A DNA stretch of 36,833 nt from Solobacterium sp. UBA3691 (GCA_002372175.1 DFIS01000062.1:1-36833), one strand, 5' to 3'; shown: positions 1 to 7,353, numbered from the stretch's first letter. Made by a program: numbers and translations. Notes: generated by a model from the sequence alone, not told the origin.

Positions 1-2
1 AC

Positions 3-125
3 AGGAATCCACTGACGAAAAAACTTTCTGTCAGGAGATGGGAGTGTCCGAACTGCCACACTATCCACGACAGAGATCATAATGCGAGTATCAATATACT
101 GAACAAAGGCTTAGGGATAGCCTGA
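3..125 (+). CDS. tnpB: TnpB (OrfB) RNA-guided nuclease, C-terminal end only
   Basis: The reading frame entering the window encodes the last 40 residues of a TnpB-like protein. It shows the second half of the zinc-binding motif (WECPNC, bases 39-56) followed by HDRDHNAS.NI (66-98), where the HDRD.NA block carries the last catalytic Asp of the RuvC-like nuclease. These are the defining C-terminal features of TnpB, the compact ancestor of Cas12. The stop codon is TGA at 123-125. The upstream part of the gene is cut off by the window edge, so completeness is unknown. The 3' end of the gene doubles as template for the omega-RNA. Confidence 0.9.
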   Translation, partial: RNPLTKKLSVRRWECPNCHTIHDRDHNASINILNKGLGIA

Positions 126-257
126 GAAATAAACATCCAATAGGGTGGGACACACCCGAATCTACGCTTGTGGAGACCGTGTAAAACTAAAGCCTTCTTG
201 GCAATGTGGTGGTCATTGAAGCAAGAATCCCACGACTTCAGTCGTGTGGAGTGTCAA
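60..257 (+). ncRNA. Omega-RNA (reRNA) of the TnpB element
   Basis: In IS200/IS605 elements the guide RNA of TnpB starts within the 3' part of tnpB, runs through the non-coding right end and takes its guide from the DNA just past the element. Here the 3' non-coding part (126-257) contains a structured stretch and the terminal hairpin at 231-246. The predicted scaffold ends about base 257, so the guide would be the bases from 258 on (TGTGTGGCTGGTCTTATGG). The 5' limit is a guess based on known omega-RNA lengths. Confidence 0.6.
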
Positions 258-258
258 T

Positions 259-411
259 GTGTGGCTGGTCTTATGGAATCTGGCAGATTATCTGTATACG
301 TCTGTTATTTCAGGCGGGACATTCCAGTTTACAGCAGGCAGAGATGGCGGTATCCCTGCTGCTGCACTTGTCGTCGGATATCTTTTGTTTATCAGAAATA
401 ATACGGACTGA
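259..411 (+). pseudogene. 3' remnant of a membrane-protein gene broken by the IS element
   Basis: Directly after the element end there is an open frame of 50 codons ending in TGA at 409-411, without a proper start codon or ribosome site. The translation begins VWLVLWNLADYLY and ends ALVVGYLLFIRNNTD: two hydrophobic stretches separated by a Gly-rich loop, as at the C-terminus of an integral membrane protein. The frame is closed by a stop (217-219) inside the IS end, so it cannot be translated as a fusion. I take it as the tail of a gene whose front lies beyond the element, outside the window. The family is not recognised. Confidence 0.45.
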
Positions 412-442
412 GCGATCCGGTTTACAGGTATAACGGAGTGAA

Positions 443-475
443 GAAAAAGCAGTGACAGGTTTGATCCTGTTACTG
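443..475 (-). terminator. Rho-independent terminator of the 502-residue protein gene
   Basis: Read on the minus strand, GCAGTAACAG (475-466) and CTGTCACTGC (458-449) form a stem with one mismatch, followed by TTTTTC. It begins inside the stop codon of the gene. Confidence 0.8.
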
Positions 476-1978
476 CTTGTTTTCAAATTCGATCTTTCCC
501 TCCAGCAGGCTGGCGATCATCGCCTTGGCAGTATCGTTTACCTCTTTCGGCTCCAGTTTTTTTACGGTTTTGTACAGTTCGGGAGACAGCGCAGCCAGCG
601 GTGTGCCGGTACCCTGTACCCATGTCTGTATGACACGCAGGGCACCGATGCGGTTGCGCGGCAGCGGACTCTTTAATCCCGTAATGATCAGGTCTGCACC
701 GGTAAGCGGTGTATTCCATAACTCCCGCATGATCATGTCCAGCTGCAGATGCGGCAGGTACTTTTTGCCTAATCCTGTTTCATCTGTGGGTTTCCCGGTC
801 ATTGTTTTCAGGGGCAGTTTCTCCCTGAACATCTGCAGGGTCTTCTCCCGGTATTCATCATCTGCCATCAGCAGCCGGCAGTAGTAGTAATACTCCGAAA
901 AGCTTCTGCGCATCAGTCTGTACAACTGTTCCCGGTAGGGAATGTTCAGGATATCCGCCAGCTGCAGTCCTTTGCCTTTGACGACGGCTTTACTGACTGT
1001 GTCACGACACTTACGGCTATGCAGGATGGCTTCACATGCCTTTGCCAGTGCGGGATCATTGTGCTCTTCCTGTTCTGCCCGGTCCAGGATCTTCAGGATC
1101 ACTTCGTACTCCTGTACACGCAGGTCATATTCCGGGGTGATCTCAATGAATCTCTGCAGGACCTTTTCCGGCTCGTTTAAGGTAGATATGCCCGGTACCG
1201 GACCTTCATCCAACAGTCCGTCAATTAACAGCGCCAGACCCCTGTATTCGTTTCCTGAGGGCTTTCCGGCAAGGATCTTTTCTGCCTGAGACTTCTTCCA
1301 GCAGGTCAGGGATGAGTAGGCGTTGGTGACATTGTTTACGGTACCCTGTGTCAGCAGCCAGTACTGTTTTTCACAGTTATCCGCATTGAGTTTCTCTACC
1401 GCGTGGATCCTGCCCCAGCTGTGGACGCGGCGGGCAAGCTCAAAGATCTCTTCATTGCCGGCAGACCATTTAAGCATGTCCCAGATACAGAAGAGGGTAA
1501 ATTCATCGTACAGGGCCAGTGTGCGGACGATCTGTTTGATCTCTTCCTCCGGTTCCGGGAATAACTCCAGGATCTCAAGACCGATCTTGACGCATTCGAT
1601 ATGTTCCGAATCCAGGATCATGTGCATCGCAAAACCATGGATGTGATTGGGATCCAGTTCCTGCCGGTGATCGTAGATGTAGTTCTGCAGGACATCCACC
1701 GCTGCAACTGCCCGGTTATCCTTTGTCCATTCCGCAAAGATCTCTTCGGCTTTCTCATAAGCACCGGAGGATGCCAGAGTGATGGCTTTGGTCATTGTTT
1801 CCCTTGCCTCAGCATCCGGTTCGGTATGTCCCATGTGATACAGCATGACACCGTCGTATGCTCCGGCAGCCCAGTTGATGCCGTTACCGGTATCTTCGGC
1901 AGGGAGGGAGAAACCCTCCTTCAGGATACCGTCCTTGTTTATATTTTTCTGAATCATCTGAAATACAGAGTTCTTCAT
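470..1978 (-). CDS. Uncharacterised 502-residue helical protein
   Basis: A soluble, Glu/Leu-rich protein with no signal peptide and no membrane segment. The sequence is almost entirely helix-compatible. Around residues 65-115 it has TPR-like text (ITLASSGAYEKAEEIFAEW), and later blocks such as NRIGALRVIQTW recall HEAT-type repeats, so a superhelical scaffold fold is likely (inference). I do not recognise a family or any catalytic motif. A TTG codon five residues upstream keeps the frame open, but the ATG at 1978 is preceded by GGAGG at proper spacing and that TTG lies on the ribosome site, so I start at 1978. The gene stands alone with its own terminator. Confidence 0.85.
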   Translation of the reverse strand: MKNSVFQMIQKNINKDGILKEGFSLPAEDTGNGINWAAGAYDGVMLYHMGHTEPDAEARETMTKAITLASSGAYEKAEEIFAEWTKDNRAVAAVDVLQNYIYDHRQELDPNHIHGFAMHMILDSEHIECVKIGLEILELFPEPEEEIKQIVRTLALYDEFTLFCIWDMLKWSAGNEEIFELARRVHSWGRIHAVEKLNADNCEKQYWLLTQGTVNNVTNAYSSLTCWKKSQAEKILAGKPSGNEYRGLALLIDGLLDEGPVPGISTLNEPEKVLQRFIEITPEYDLRVQEYEVILKILDRAEQEEHNDPALAKACEAILHSRKCRDTVSKAVVKGKGLQLADILNIPYREQLYRLMRRSFSEYYYYCRLLMADDEYREKTLQMFREKLPLKTMTGKPTDETGLGKKYLPHLQLDMIMRELWNTPLTGADLIITGLKSPLPRNRIGALRVIQTWVQGTGTPLAALSPELYKTVKKLEPKEVNDTAKAMIASLLEGKIEFENKQ

Positions 1979-2129
1979 ATATACGTCCTCCAATACTATT
2001 ATCTGCTGTTTTTCAGAAAAGTATCAGACTATATTATCGGGTGACGTGTCTTTTGGTTTTATACTGAAGGTAAGGATGGCAGGAAAAATGCCGCACAGTT
2101 AACGGATAATATGATCGGAGGTGAGCAGG

Positions 2130-2375
2130 ATGATGATCAGTCCGGGCGTCTATGCCGAACAGTTAAAAGACAAATCATACAGGGAGCTGCTGCAGGAAAG
2201 AGATGAACTGCTTGCGTATATCCGTACATTTGAAGAGAACGAGGAAAAGGGTGACCGTACAGGTATTGAATGGCAGAGGATGCCGTCACCGGATGTACAG
2301 TATCAGATGGATCTGGAGTATCTTGCGGCAGTGTGTCTTGTACTGGCGGAAAAATACCGGGAGGAAAGAGAATGA
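2130..2375 (+). CDS. Small protein (81 aa), first gene of the macrodomain operon
   Basis: A short acidic, helical protein starting MMISPGVYAEQLKDKSYREL and ending VLAEKYREERE. No family recognised. The ATG at 2130 has GGAGG (2117-2121) eight bases upstream; the GTG at 2121 overlaps that site and is rejected as start. The stop overlaps the ATG of the macrodomain gene (ATGA), so the two are translationally coupled. That coupling suggests a partner or accessory role for the ADP-ribose hydrolase, but nothing in the sequence itself shows what it does. Confidence 0.8.
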   Translation: MMISPGVYAEQLKDKSYRELLQERDELLAYIRTFEENEEKGDRTGIEWQRMPSPDVQYQMDLEYLAAVCLVLAEKYREERE

Positions 2376-2884
2376 CATATATCCATACGATCATCGGTGA
2401 TATCACGCAGACCGATACTGTCGAGGCGATCGTCAATGCCGCAAATAACTCTCTGCTTGGCGGCGGCGGTGTCGACGGGGCGATCCACCGGGCTGCCGAG
2501 CCGGGTCTGCTGGCGGAGTGCCGCACTCTGCATGGCTGTGTGACAGGCGAAGCGAAGATCACCGGTGCCTATGAGCTTCCGTGTCAGTATGTGATCCATA
2601 CCGTAGGACCAATCTGGCAGGGCGGTACACGCGGTGAAGAAGGACTGCTGGCATCCTGTTACAGACACTCTCTGAAGCTGGCGGAAGAGAAGGGCATACG
2701 TACGATTGCGTTTCCGTCCATCTCCACCGGTATATACGGATATCCTGTACAGAAGGCTGCCGAAACAGCCGTCAGTACGGTAAAAATGTATGTGAATGAA
2801 CACCCGGATGCCTTTGATGAGATCCTGTGGGTGCTCTTTGATCAGAATACATACCAGGTCTATACAGAGGCACTGGGGAGGTAA
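2372..2884 (+). CDS. Macrodomain protein, O-acetyl-ADP-ribose deacetylase / ADP-ribose hydrolase type
   Basis: A stand-alone 170-residue macrodomain of the MacroD/YmdB class. These bind ADP-ribose and hydrolyse O-acetyl-ADP-ribose or mono-ADP-ribose esters on proteins in the cytoplasm. Visible signatures: IVNAANNSLLGGGGVDGAIH at residues 20-39, with the catalytic Asn of NAAN and the GGGGVDGAIH loop; YVIHTVGPIW near 72-81; and the phosphate loop FPSISTGIYGYP near 112-123. Length is normal for the family. It starts inside the stop of the small gene upstream and is followed four bases later by a lipoprotein gene. A second ADP-ribose-type hydrolase (PARG-like) lies at 7387-8142. Confidence 0.93.
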   Translation: MTYIHTIIGDITQTDTVEAIVNAANNSLLGGGGVDGAIHRAAEPGLLAECRTLHGCVTGEAKITGAYELPCQYVIHTVGPIWQGGTRGEEGLLASCYRHSLKLAEEKGIRTIAFPSISTGIYGYPVQKAAETAVSTVKMYVNEHPDAFDEILWVLFDQNTYQVYTEALGR

Positions 2885-2888
2885 CACG

Positions 2889-3485
2889 ATGAGAAGATCG
2901 CTGGTTATAACCCTGTGCATGGTACTGTGCCTGAGTACAGGATGCGCAAAGAAGAAAGATGATAACAGTGATACACCGTCACCTTCGGCATCTTCAGAAA
3001 CCCGGAGTGTACAAGTCGATGAGAACCTTCTGACCGTAGAGATCACGGTGCCGAAGGAATTTGTCGAAGAAGGGACGACCAAGGAAACCCTGGATGCTTC
3101 TCTGGCTGACGGCATTCAGTCGGCGGTGCTGAACGAAGACGGCAGTGTGACCTACGTCATGACAAAGGCCAGACACAGAGAGATGATGGGTGAGATGGCT
3201 GAAGAGATCGACAGGCAGACGGAGGAGATGATCACCTCCGGACAGTTTCCGCAGTTAAAAGAGATCAAAGCTGAGGATGACTACCGGAAATTCACGGTAA
3301 CGACGACCGCAAAGTCCAAAGAAGAACTGGATATCTACTCCAGTTTCTCGGTGATCTCGTTCTACCTCTTCGGCGGTATGTACAATTCGTTTAACGGGAC
3401 AGAGACCGATGAGATCATCGTGGAGTTTACCGATCCTTCCGGCAATGTGATCAGCACCGGCAATTCCAAAGATCTCGGTAACTGA
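2889..3485 (+). CDS. Lipoprotein of unknown function (198 aa)
   Basis: The N-terminus MRRSLVITLCMVLCLSTGC is a typical lipoprotein signal with lipobox LSTGC (Cys19), then a Ser/Asp-rich linker. The mature domain contains alternating hydrophobic beta-like strands (LLTVEITVPKEFVEE, SVTYVMTKARHREMMGEM) and ends LGN. It is expected on the outer face of the membrane. I do not recognise the domain. GGGAGG at 2876-2881 overlaps the macrodomain stop and sits eight bases before ATG 2889, so it is the third gene of that operon. A terminator follows at 3538. Confidence 0.85.
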   Translation: MRRSLVITLCMVLCLSTGCAKKKDDNSDTPSPSASSETRSVQVDENLLTVEITVPKEFVEEGTTKETLDASLADGIQSAVLNEDGSVTYVMTKARHREMMGEMAEEIDRQTEEMITSGQFPQLKEIKAEDDYRKFTVTTTAKSKEELDIYSSFSVISFYLFGGMYNSFNGTETDEIIVEFTDPSGNVISTGNSKDLGN

Positions 3486-3537
3486 GCAAAGCCTGCCGGC
3501 ACCTCGGGAAAATGACATATCACTGCATAACGTGATG

Positions 3538-3562
3538 AACAGGACATAAAGTCCTGTTTTTT
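3538..3562 (+). terminator. Terminator after the macrodomain-lipoprotein operon
   Basis: Perfect stem AACAGGAC (3538-3545) / GTCCTGTT (3551-3558), loop ATAAA, followed by a run of T. Confidence 0.85.
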
Positions 3563-3569
3563 CTCTGAC

Positions 3570-3598
3570 ATGACATACACGAAGGAATTATGTATAAT
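3570..3598 (+). promoter_or_regulatory. Sigma-A type promoter for the second lipoprotein gene
   Basis: ATGACA (3570-3575), 17 bases, TATAAT (3593-3598): five of six and six of six matches at ideal spacing. It lies just past the preceding terminator and drives the gene at 3656 and probably the coupled deformylase-like gene. Confidence 0.75.
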
Positions 3599-3655
3599 AA
3601 TGCACAAATACCGTGTATGTATTTGCATGTGCGGTAAAGAGACGGGAGGACAGCG

Positions 3656-4708
3656 ATGCGGAGAGCGGTGATCACAGCAGTATGCATGTTTCTGCTTGCG
3701 GGATGCAGTAACGACGGCAGAGATGTTTTCACGGCGGCTGAGGACTTCAAGGACAAGGTCAAGGAAGCTGCCGGCGATGTTGTGGATCACACGGTGTCGG
3801 CAGAGACGGAACCTGAACCCGAACCGGTCATGACGGAGGAAACGGAAACCGAACCGGAGTATGCGGTCGGCGAGACGTGGACGGTAGACGGAGAGTGGTC
3901 TCTGACTGTGCTCAGTGCTGAAGAGACAGACAAGCGCAATCCCTATGCCGACAGGAAGCCGGCAGCTGTCTATATCGTCCGTTACATGTATGAGAATCTG
4001 GCGGCAGACAGAACAGAAAGCAGTGATGTCTATTTTGATCTTAGCTATGAAAGTATCGTCGATGCGGCAGGCAGGATGGCCTACTCCTATCCCGGTGAGA
4101 TCACGTATTATGCCGATATGGCACCGGCAGGGACATACTGTGTGGCGGAGGCCTGCATCGGTGTGGATCATCCCGGAGACTTCCGGATCTATCTGGATGA
4201 ATATGATGCCGATATGAAGAGACAGGAAGCTGTCCTGTATATCGAACCTGGTAAGACGGCGGAAAAGAAAGCTGCACAGGTACATGGTATCGATACGGAA
4301 GGCGCCTACAGCGTCGGTGATACGTGGGAAGTGGAAGATCTCTTCTCACTGACGATCCACGATATCAGTGAATCATCCTACCGCAATGCCTATACGCATT
4401 TACAGCCGGATACCGTTTATCTGATCAACTACAGTTATGAGAATCTCGGCTATGAGAGCAGTTATATGAACGGATTATATATCGATCTTGAGATCGAAAC
4501 GGCTATTGATGCCGACGGTCAGCTTGCGTCATCGTATCCGGGCGGTACCGGGATCTATCCGCAGGTCGTACCGGCAGGTGCCGCATGTGATGCGGAAGCA
4601 TGGATCGCTGTTGATCATCCCGGGGATCTGACCATGATCGTTACTGTTACGGATGATGCTTATCACCAGTATGAGGCAGTCTTTGTGCTGTCGCCGGAGA
4701 CGGAATGA
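3656..4708 (+). CDS. Lipoprotein with two tandem Ig-like (DUF4352-like) domains
   Basis: A 350-residue lipoprotein: signal MRRAVITAVCMFLLAGC with lipobox LLAGC (Cys17), an acidic Glu/Pro/Thr linker (about 55-75), then two copies of one domain. Copy 1 starts YAVGETWTVDGEWSLTVLS (near 76) and copy 2 YSVGDTWEVEDLFSLTIHD (near 220). Both continue with Y.I.Y.YENL, a SYPG block, PAG..C.AEA.I.VDHPGD and end in a hydrophobic strand. This layout matches the secreted DUF4352/TRF2-like beta-sandwich group, usually surface proteins of unknown ligand. GGGAGG precedes ATG 3656. The stop overlaps the ATG of the next gene. Confidence 0.85.
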   Translation: MRRAVITAVCMFLLAGCSNDGRDVFTAAEDFKDKVKEAAGDVVDHTVSAETEPEPEPVMTEETETEPEYAVGETWTVDGEWSLTVLSAEETDKRNPYADRKPAAVYIVRYMYENLAADRTESSDVYFDLSYESIVDAAGRMAYSYPGEITYYADMAPAGTYCVAEACIGVDHPGDFRIYLDEYDADMKRQEAVLYIEPGKTAEKKAAQVHGIDTEGAYSVGDTWEVEDLFSLTIHDISESSYRNAYTHLQPDTVYLINYSYENLGYESSYMNGLYIDLEIETAIDADGQLASSYPGGTGIYPQVVPAGAACDAEAWIAVDHPGDLTMIVTVTDDAYHQYEAVFVLSPETE

Positions 4709-5115
4709 TCAGGCCGATCGTCAGAGATATCATGTTTCTGAGCCAGAAGGCCGAAGCCGCCGGTATTGCTGATCTAGGCATTGCCCGGGATCTGCAGGAT
4801 ACCCTGAATGCGCATAAGGCTGAGTGTGTGGGCATGGCTGCCAACATGATCGGGTACCGGAAGAAGATGATCATTGTCGCTATGGGTCCAGTGAATACGG
4901 TGATGCTTAACCCGGTGATCACGAAGAAGAGTGAACCGTTTGAGACCGAAGAGGGATGCCTGTCGCTGAGCGGCAGGAGAAAAACGACAAGATACCGGAA
5001 GATCACGCTGCAGTATCAGGATCTGTCGATGCAGAAACATACGCAGGAGTTCAGCGGCTGGACAGCCCAGATCATCCAGCATGAGTGTGATCATCTGCAG
5101 GGGATCATTATCTGA
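4705..5115 (+). CDS. Peptide deformylase-like protein, variant motif I
   Basis: 136 residues with the three deformylase motifs. Motif I is GMAANMIG (43-50), motif II EEGCLSLSG (82-90, metal ligand Cys85), and motif III QHECDHLQG (125-133, metal ligands His126 and His130, catalytic Glu127). True deformylases carry Gln in motif I (G.GLAA.Q.G); here that position is Met48. The metal site is therefore intact but the Gln that contacts the substrate is missing. It is probably a paralogue acting beside a regular Def elsewhere, and activity on formyl-Met is uncertain. It starts by ATGA overlap with the lipoprotein gene, which is an unusual partner, and ends before a strong terminator. Confidence 0.85.
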   Translation: MIRPIVRDIMFLSQKAEAAGIADLGIARDLQDTLNAHKAECVGMAANMIGYRKKMIIVAMGPVNTVMLNPVITKKSEPFETEEGCLSLSGRRKTTRYRKITLQYQDLSMQKHTQEFSGWTAQIIQHECDHLQGIII

Positions 5116-5132
5116 ACACGATATACGTACAG

Positions 5133-5160
5133 GATTCAGGCAGTACCTGAATCTTTTTTT
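5133..5160 (+). terminator. Terminator after the deformylase-like gene
   Basis: Perfect stem GATTCAGG (5133-5140) / CCTGAATC (5146-5153), loop CAGTA, then seven T. Confidence 0.9.
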
Positions 5161-5181
5161 GTGTAGTTCATGCTCTGCCTG

Positions 5182-5211
5182 CTGAACTTCCGTGAAGATA
5201 TTCTGTACAAT
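5182..5211 (+). promoter_or_regulatory. Probable promoter for the HTH-HD gene
   Basis: CTGAAC (5182-5187), 18 bases, TACAAT (5206-5211), 22 bases before the start codon and just past a terminator. Confidence 0.5.
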
Positions 5212-5233
5212 AACAGTGTAGGAGGGTGCAGTG

Positions 5234-6040
5234 ATGAAGATCGGTGAAAGGATCTGCAGAGTACGCAGAGAAAAGAAAATGACCCAGGAGGAACTGGGTG
5301 ATCTTGTCGGTGTCAGCTTTCAGTCAGTTTCCGAGTGGGAGAGGGATATCTCCTTTCCGGATCCTGATCATCTCGTGATGATGTGCAAAGTGCTGAATGT
5401 ACCGGTATCAGCCATGCTTGGGGCCGGGCTGTTTCCGCAGAATCCGGAAAGCATCTCCGATCCTGAACATATGAAGACCTTTATCAAGACCTCGGCAAAG
5501 ATGCTTGGCATGAGCGAAACACTGAAGGCTTTGCCCTATGCTGAAGAGAAGCACAAAGGACAGACACGTAAGAACAGTGATGTTCCCTATATCGTGCATC
5601 CGCTGACGCTTGCCTGTCATGCCCTGGCTCTGGGCATACAGGAGGATGCGGTGATCGCTGCCTGCCTGCTTCATGATGTTGCGGAAGATTGCGGTGTTAC
5701 CCCAGAGGAGATGCCTGTGGGCAGGGATGTACAGGAACTGACGGAGAGACTGACAAGACATGGCTCAAAGGATAACAGAAACGTCCAGAAGGCCTATTAC
5801 AGGGCAATACAGGCTGATCCGAGGGCCTGTCTGATCAAGTGCCTGGACCGTATCAATAACCTCACAACGATGGCTTACGGGCTTGGTACAGACAGACAAG
5901 TACGGATGATCAGAGAGACTGAGGAATATGTTCTGCCTCTTCTGGATGTGCTGAAAGATACCCCGGCGTACAACAATGCCGCGTGGCTGCTCAAATACCA
6001 GATGATATCCATGCTGGATATCTATAAGAGGTACCTGTGA
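5234..6040 (+). CDS. HTH (Cro/CI-type) regulator fused to an RSH-like alarmone hydrolase HD domain
   Basis: 268 residues. Residues 1-60 are a Cro/CI-type helix-turn-helix (MTQEELGDLVGVSFQSVSEWE). Residues 100-230 are an HD domain carrying the full residue set of (p)ppGpp hydrolases of the RelA/SpoT/MESH1 group: Arg112, His122 (in YIVHP), His147-Asp148 and Glu151-Asp152 (LLHDVAED), Asp205 and Asn209 (CLDRINNL). The spacings HD..ED and D...N match the RSH hydrolase motifs. No synthetase domain is present. It may therefore be a small alarmone hydrolase carrying a DNA-binding head (inference); hydrolysis of another nucleotide is possible. ATG 5234 lies eight bases after GGAGG; GTG 5231 is less well spaced. 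The next gene overlaps its stop. Confidence 0.85.
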   Translation: MKIGERICRVRREKKMTQEELGDLVGVSFQSVSEWERDISFPDPDHLVMMCKVLNVPVSAMLGAGLFPQNPESISDPEHMKTFIKTSAKMLGMSETLKALPYAEEKHKGQTRKNSDVPYIVHPLTLACHALALGIQEDAVIAACLLHDVAEDCGVTPEEMPVGRDVQELTERLTRHGSKDNRNVQKAYYRAIQADPRACLIKCLDRINNLTTMAYGLGTDRQVRMIRETEEYVLPLLDVLKDTPAYNNAAWLLKYQMISMLDIYKRYL

Positions 6041-6291
6041 TGGAGACGACATACTATTACATCAAAGTAAAGAACCTGCTGGGCAGGTTCTGTAATGACC
6101 GCTATGAGATCTATGACGGTAAGACATGGGTCTTTGACAGTGAAGGCATCATCCTCGGATACCGGATGGGCTATGACCCTTCGGAAGGACCTGATTCACC
6201 CTACGGTATCGGGGATGCCGGGACGATGAGAGAGATCGAAGAGATCTCTGCAGAGGAAGCAGAGAAGATCATTCATCGCTTTCCTCACTGA
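6040..6291 (+). CDS. Small unknown protein (83 aa) coupled to the HTH-HD gene
   Basis: Starts METTYYYIKVKNLLGRF and ends EEAEKIIHRFPH. It is soluble and rich in Tyr and Gly, with no recognised domain. The start codon overlaps the stop of the HTH-HD gene (TGATG) and AGAGG lies at 6027-6031, so it is translationally coupled and likely acts with that protein. No terminator follows clearly, and its last 23 bases overlap a possible small gene on the other strand. Confidence 0.7.
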   Translation: METTYYYIKVKNLLGRFCNDRYEIYDGKTWVFDSEGIILGYRMGYDPSEGPDSPYGIGDAGTMREIEEISAEEAEKIIHRFPH

Positions 6292-6436
6292 GATATTTTC
6301 TTGTCGCATGGATATGATCAAGACTGCGGTATATTACCAGTGCCATAGCCGTCAGTTTGATCAGATGACTGTCACAGCAGATGGCAAAGAGAATGAAACA
6401 GTTGGCTAAAACTAATGTCGTACAGGCTCTGATCAT
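6269..6436 (-). CDS. Possible small membrane protein (55 aa or slightly longer)
   Basis: The minus-strand frame after the Sel1 gene encodes a hydrophobic stretch (TLVLANCFILFAIC, then LTAMALVIY) and a charged tail ending SEESDE, as in a one- or two-pass small membrane protein. AGGAGG overlaps the stop of the Sel1 gene, but the first ATG (6436) is 19 bases beyond it. A GTG at 6457 lies on the ribosome site, and an ATA falls at good spacing. The start is therefore unresolved and the gene itself is doubtful. Confidence 0.35.
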   Translation of the reverse strand: MIRACTTLVLANCFILFAICCDSHLIKLTAMALVIYRSLDHIHATRKYLSEESDE

Positions 6437-6460
6437 GGCTTTCTGCGTATGCGGCACCTC

Positions 6461-7312
6461 CTAACTCAGCACGGAACTGTCATCGGTTAACCGGTCCAGT
6501 TCGTTTCTGCACATACTGATGACATTGACAGCCCTGCGGATACCTTCCTTGGCAAAGGAATCTCCGTCCAGGGCTTTTTTGCGGAATCCCTGCTCGGCCC
6601 GCTGTGCCCACGAGAGAGCGATCCAGGCATCGGTCCTGCCGCCGATACCGAAGAGGAAGCACTCGGCATAGCGCACATACACATCTGCCCCGCACTCATC
6701 CTGGAGACGGTCATGTTCGGGCTTGGGTGCCTGGTTGATCATGTCAACACAGTGCGAATAGATATTTCTGGCCTGCCGTTCATCTCTTTGGACATGCAGA
6801 CCGTAGCGGTACATATCGCCGATCTTATAGAGCGAGCGGATATCACCGGTCAAAGCCCCGCGGATGAAGCAGTCATAGGCTTTGTCGTAGTCCGGTTCGC
6901 CGTCTCTGCCGTAGAAGTAACAATAGCCAAGGTTGACATAGGCATCTTCATTGCCTCTGTCAGCACTGAACATATAGTAGTCCATGGCCTTGCGGTAGGA
7001 CTGTTCGCCGATCCTGCCGTCATAGTAGAGCTCACCGAGATCGTTGGCAGCACTGCTGTTGCCGTGTCTGATCTCCTGCAGCAGGATGCCTTCCACGAGT
7101 TCTCTGACACGTCCGGGCATAGGCTCTTTAACCGTACAGTAACTGAAGATATTCTGCGGAAAGACGTAGATACCGGGATTGTTCCTGCCGGCATAGGCAA
7201 TGCCGTCTCTGGCCCAGTCTCTGTATACCTGCGGAATACCGTTATCATTGGCAATGTCCTTCAGTTCCTGTACAACTGTATCAAGGGTATAAAGATCAAG
7301 TGTATCTGTCAT
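6461..7312 (-). CDS. Sel1-like repeat protein (283 aa)
   Basis: A soluble protein whose middle (about residues 85-190) holds three Sel1-type TPR-like repeats. Examples are AANDLGELYYDG..GEQSYRKAM and AYVNLGYCYFYGRDGEPDYDKA, with the usual A..LG..Y..G spacing and AL/YKIGDMYRYG in the third. Such proteins are adaptor scaffolds that hold partner proteins; no enzyme motif is visible. The N-terminus has DIANDNGIPQVYRDWARDG, not recognised. GGGAGG lies eight bases before ATG 7312. It is separated from the PARG-like gene upstream by a terminator at 7354-7382. Confidence 0.85.
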   Translation of the reverse strand: MTDTLDLYTLDTVVQELKDIANDNGIPQVYRDWARDGIAYAGRNNPGIYVFPQNIFSYCTVKEPMPGRVRELVEGILLQEIRHGNSSAANDLGELYYDGRIGEQSYRKAMDYYMFSADRGNEDAYVNLGYCYFYGRDGEPDYDKAYDCFIRGALTGDIRSLYKIGDMYRYGLHVQRDERQARNIYSHCVDMINQAPKPEHDRLQDECGADVYVRYAECFLFGIGGRTDAWIALSWAQRAEQGFRKKALDGDSFAKEGIRRAVNVISMCRNELDRLTDDSSVLS

Positions 7313-7353
7313 GTGCTTTACCTCCCGCAGTATATAGTAAAGGCGTGAAATAA

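Larger units (their letters stand above)
1..257 (+). mobile_element. Right end of an IS200/IS605-family (TnpB-type) element
   Basis: The window opens inside the 3' end of a tnpB gene, followed by about 130 non-coding bases that end in a hairpin (arms CACGAC at 231-236 and GTCGTG at 241-246, loop TTCA) and a short tail finishing GTGTCAA at 251-257. IS200/IS605 elements end in just such a subterminal hairpin, are not flanked by inverted repeats and make no target duplication. The left end and any TnpA transposase lie outside the window, so mobility cannot be judged. The exact last base of the element is inferred from the usual hairpin-to-end distance. Confidence 0.8.

Noticed and set aside
2303..3115. 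270-codon open frame on the minus strand across the macrodomain gene
   Set aside because: Antisense shadow of the macrodomain and lipoprotein genes; no ribosome site, and the text is Arg/Ser/Cys-rich without any domain.
3362..4285. 307-codon minus-strand frame across the tandem-domain lipoprotein
   Set aside because: Shadow frame; the plus strand has a promoter, ribosome site, lipobox and duplicated domain.
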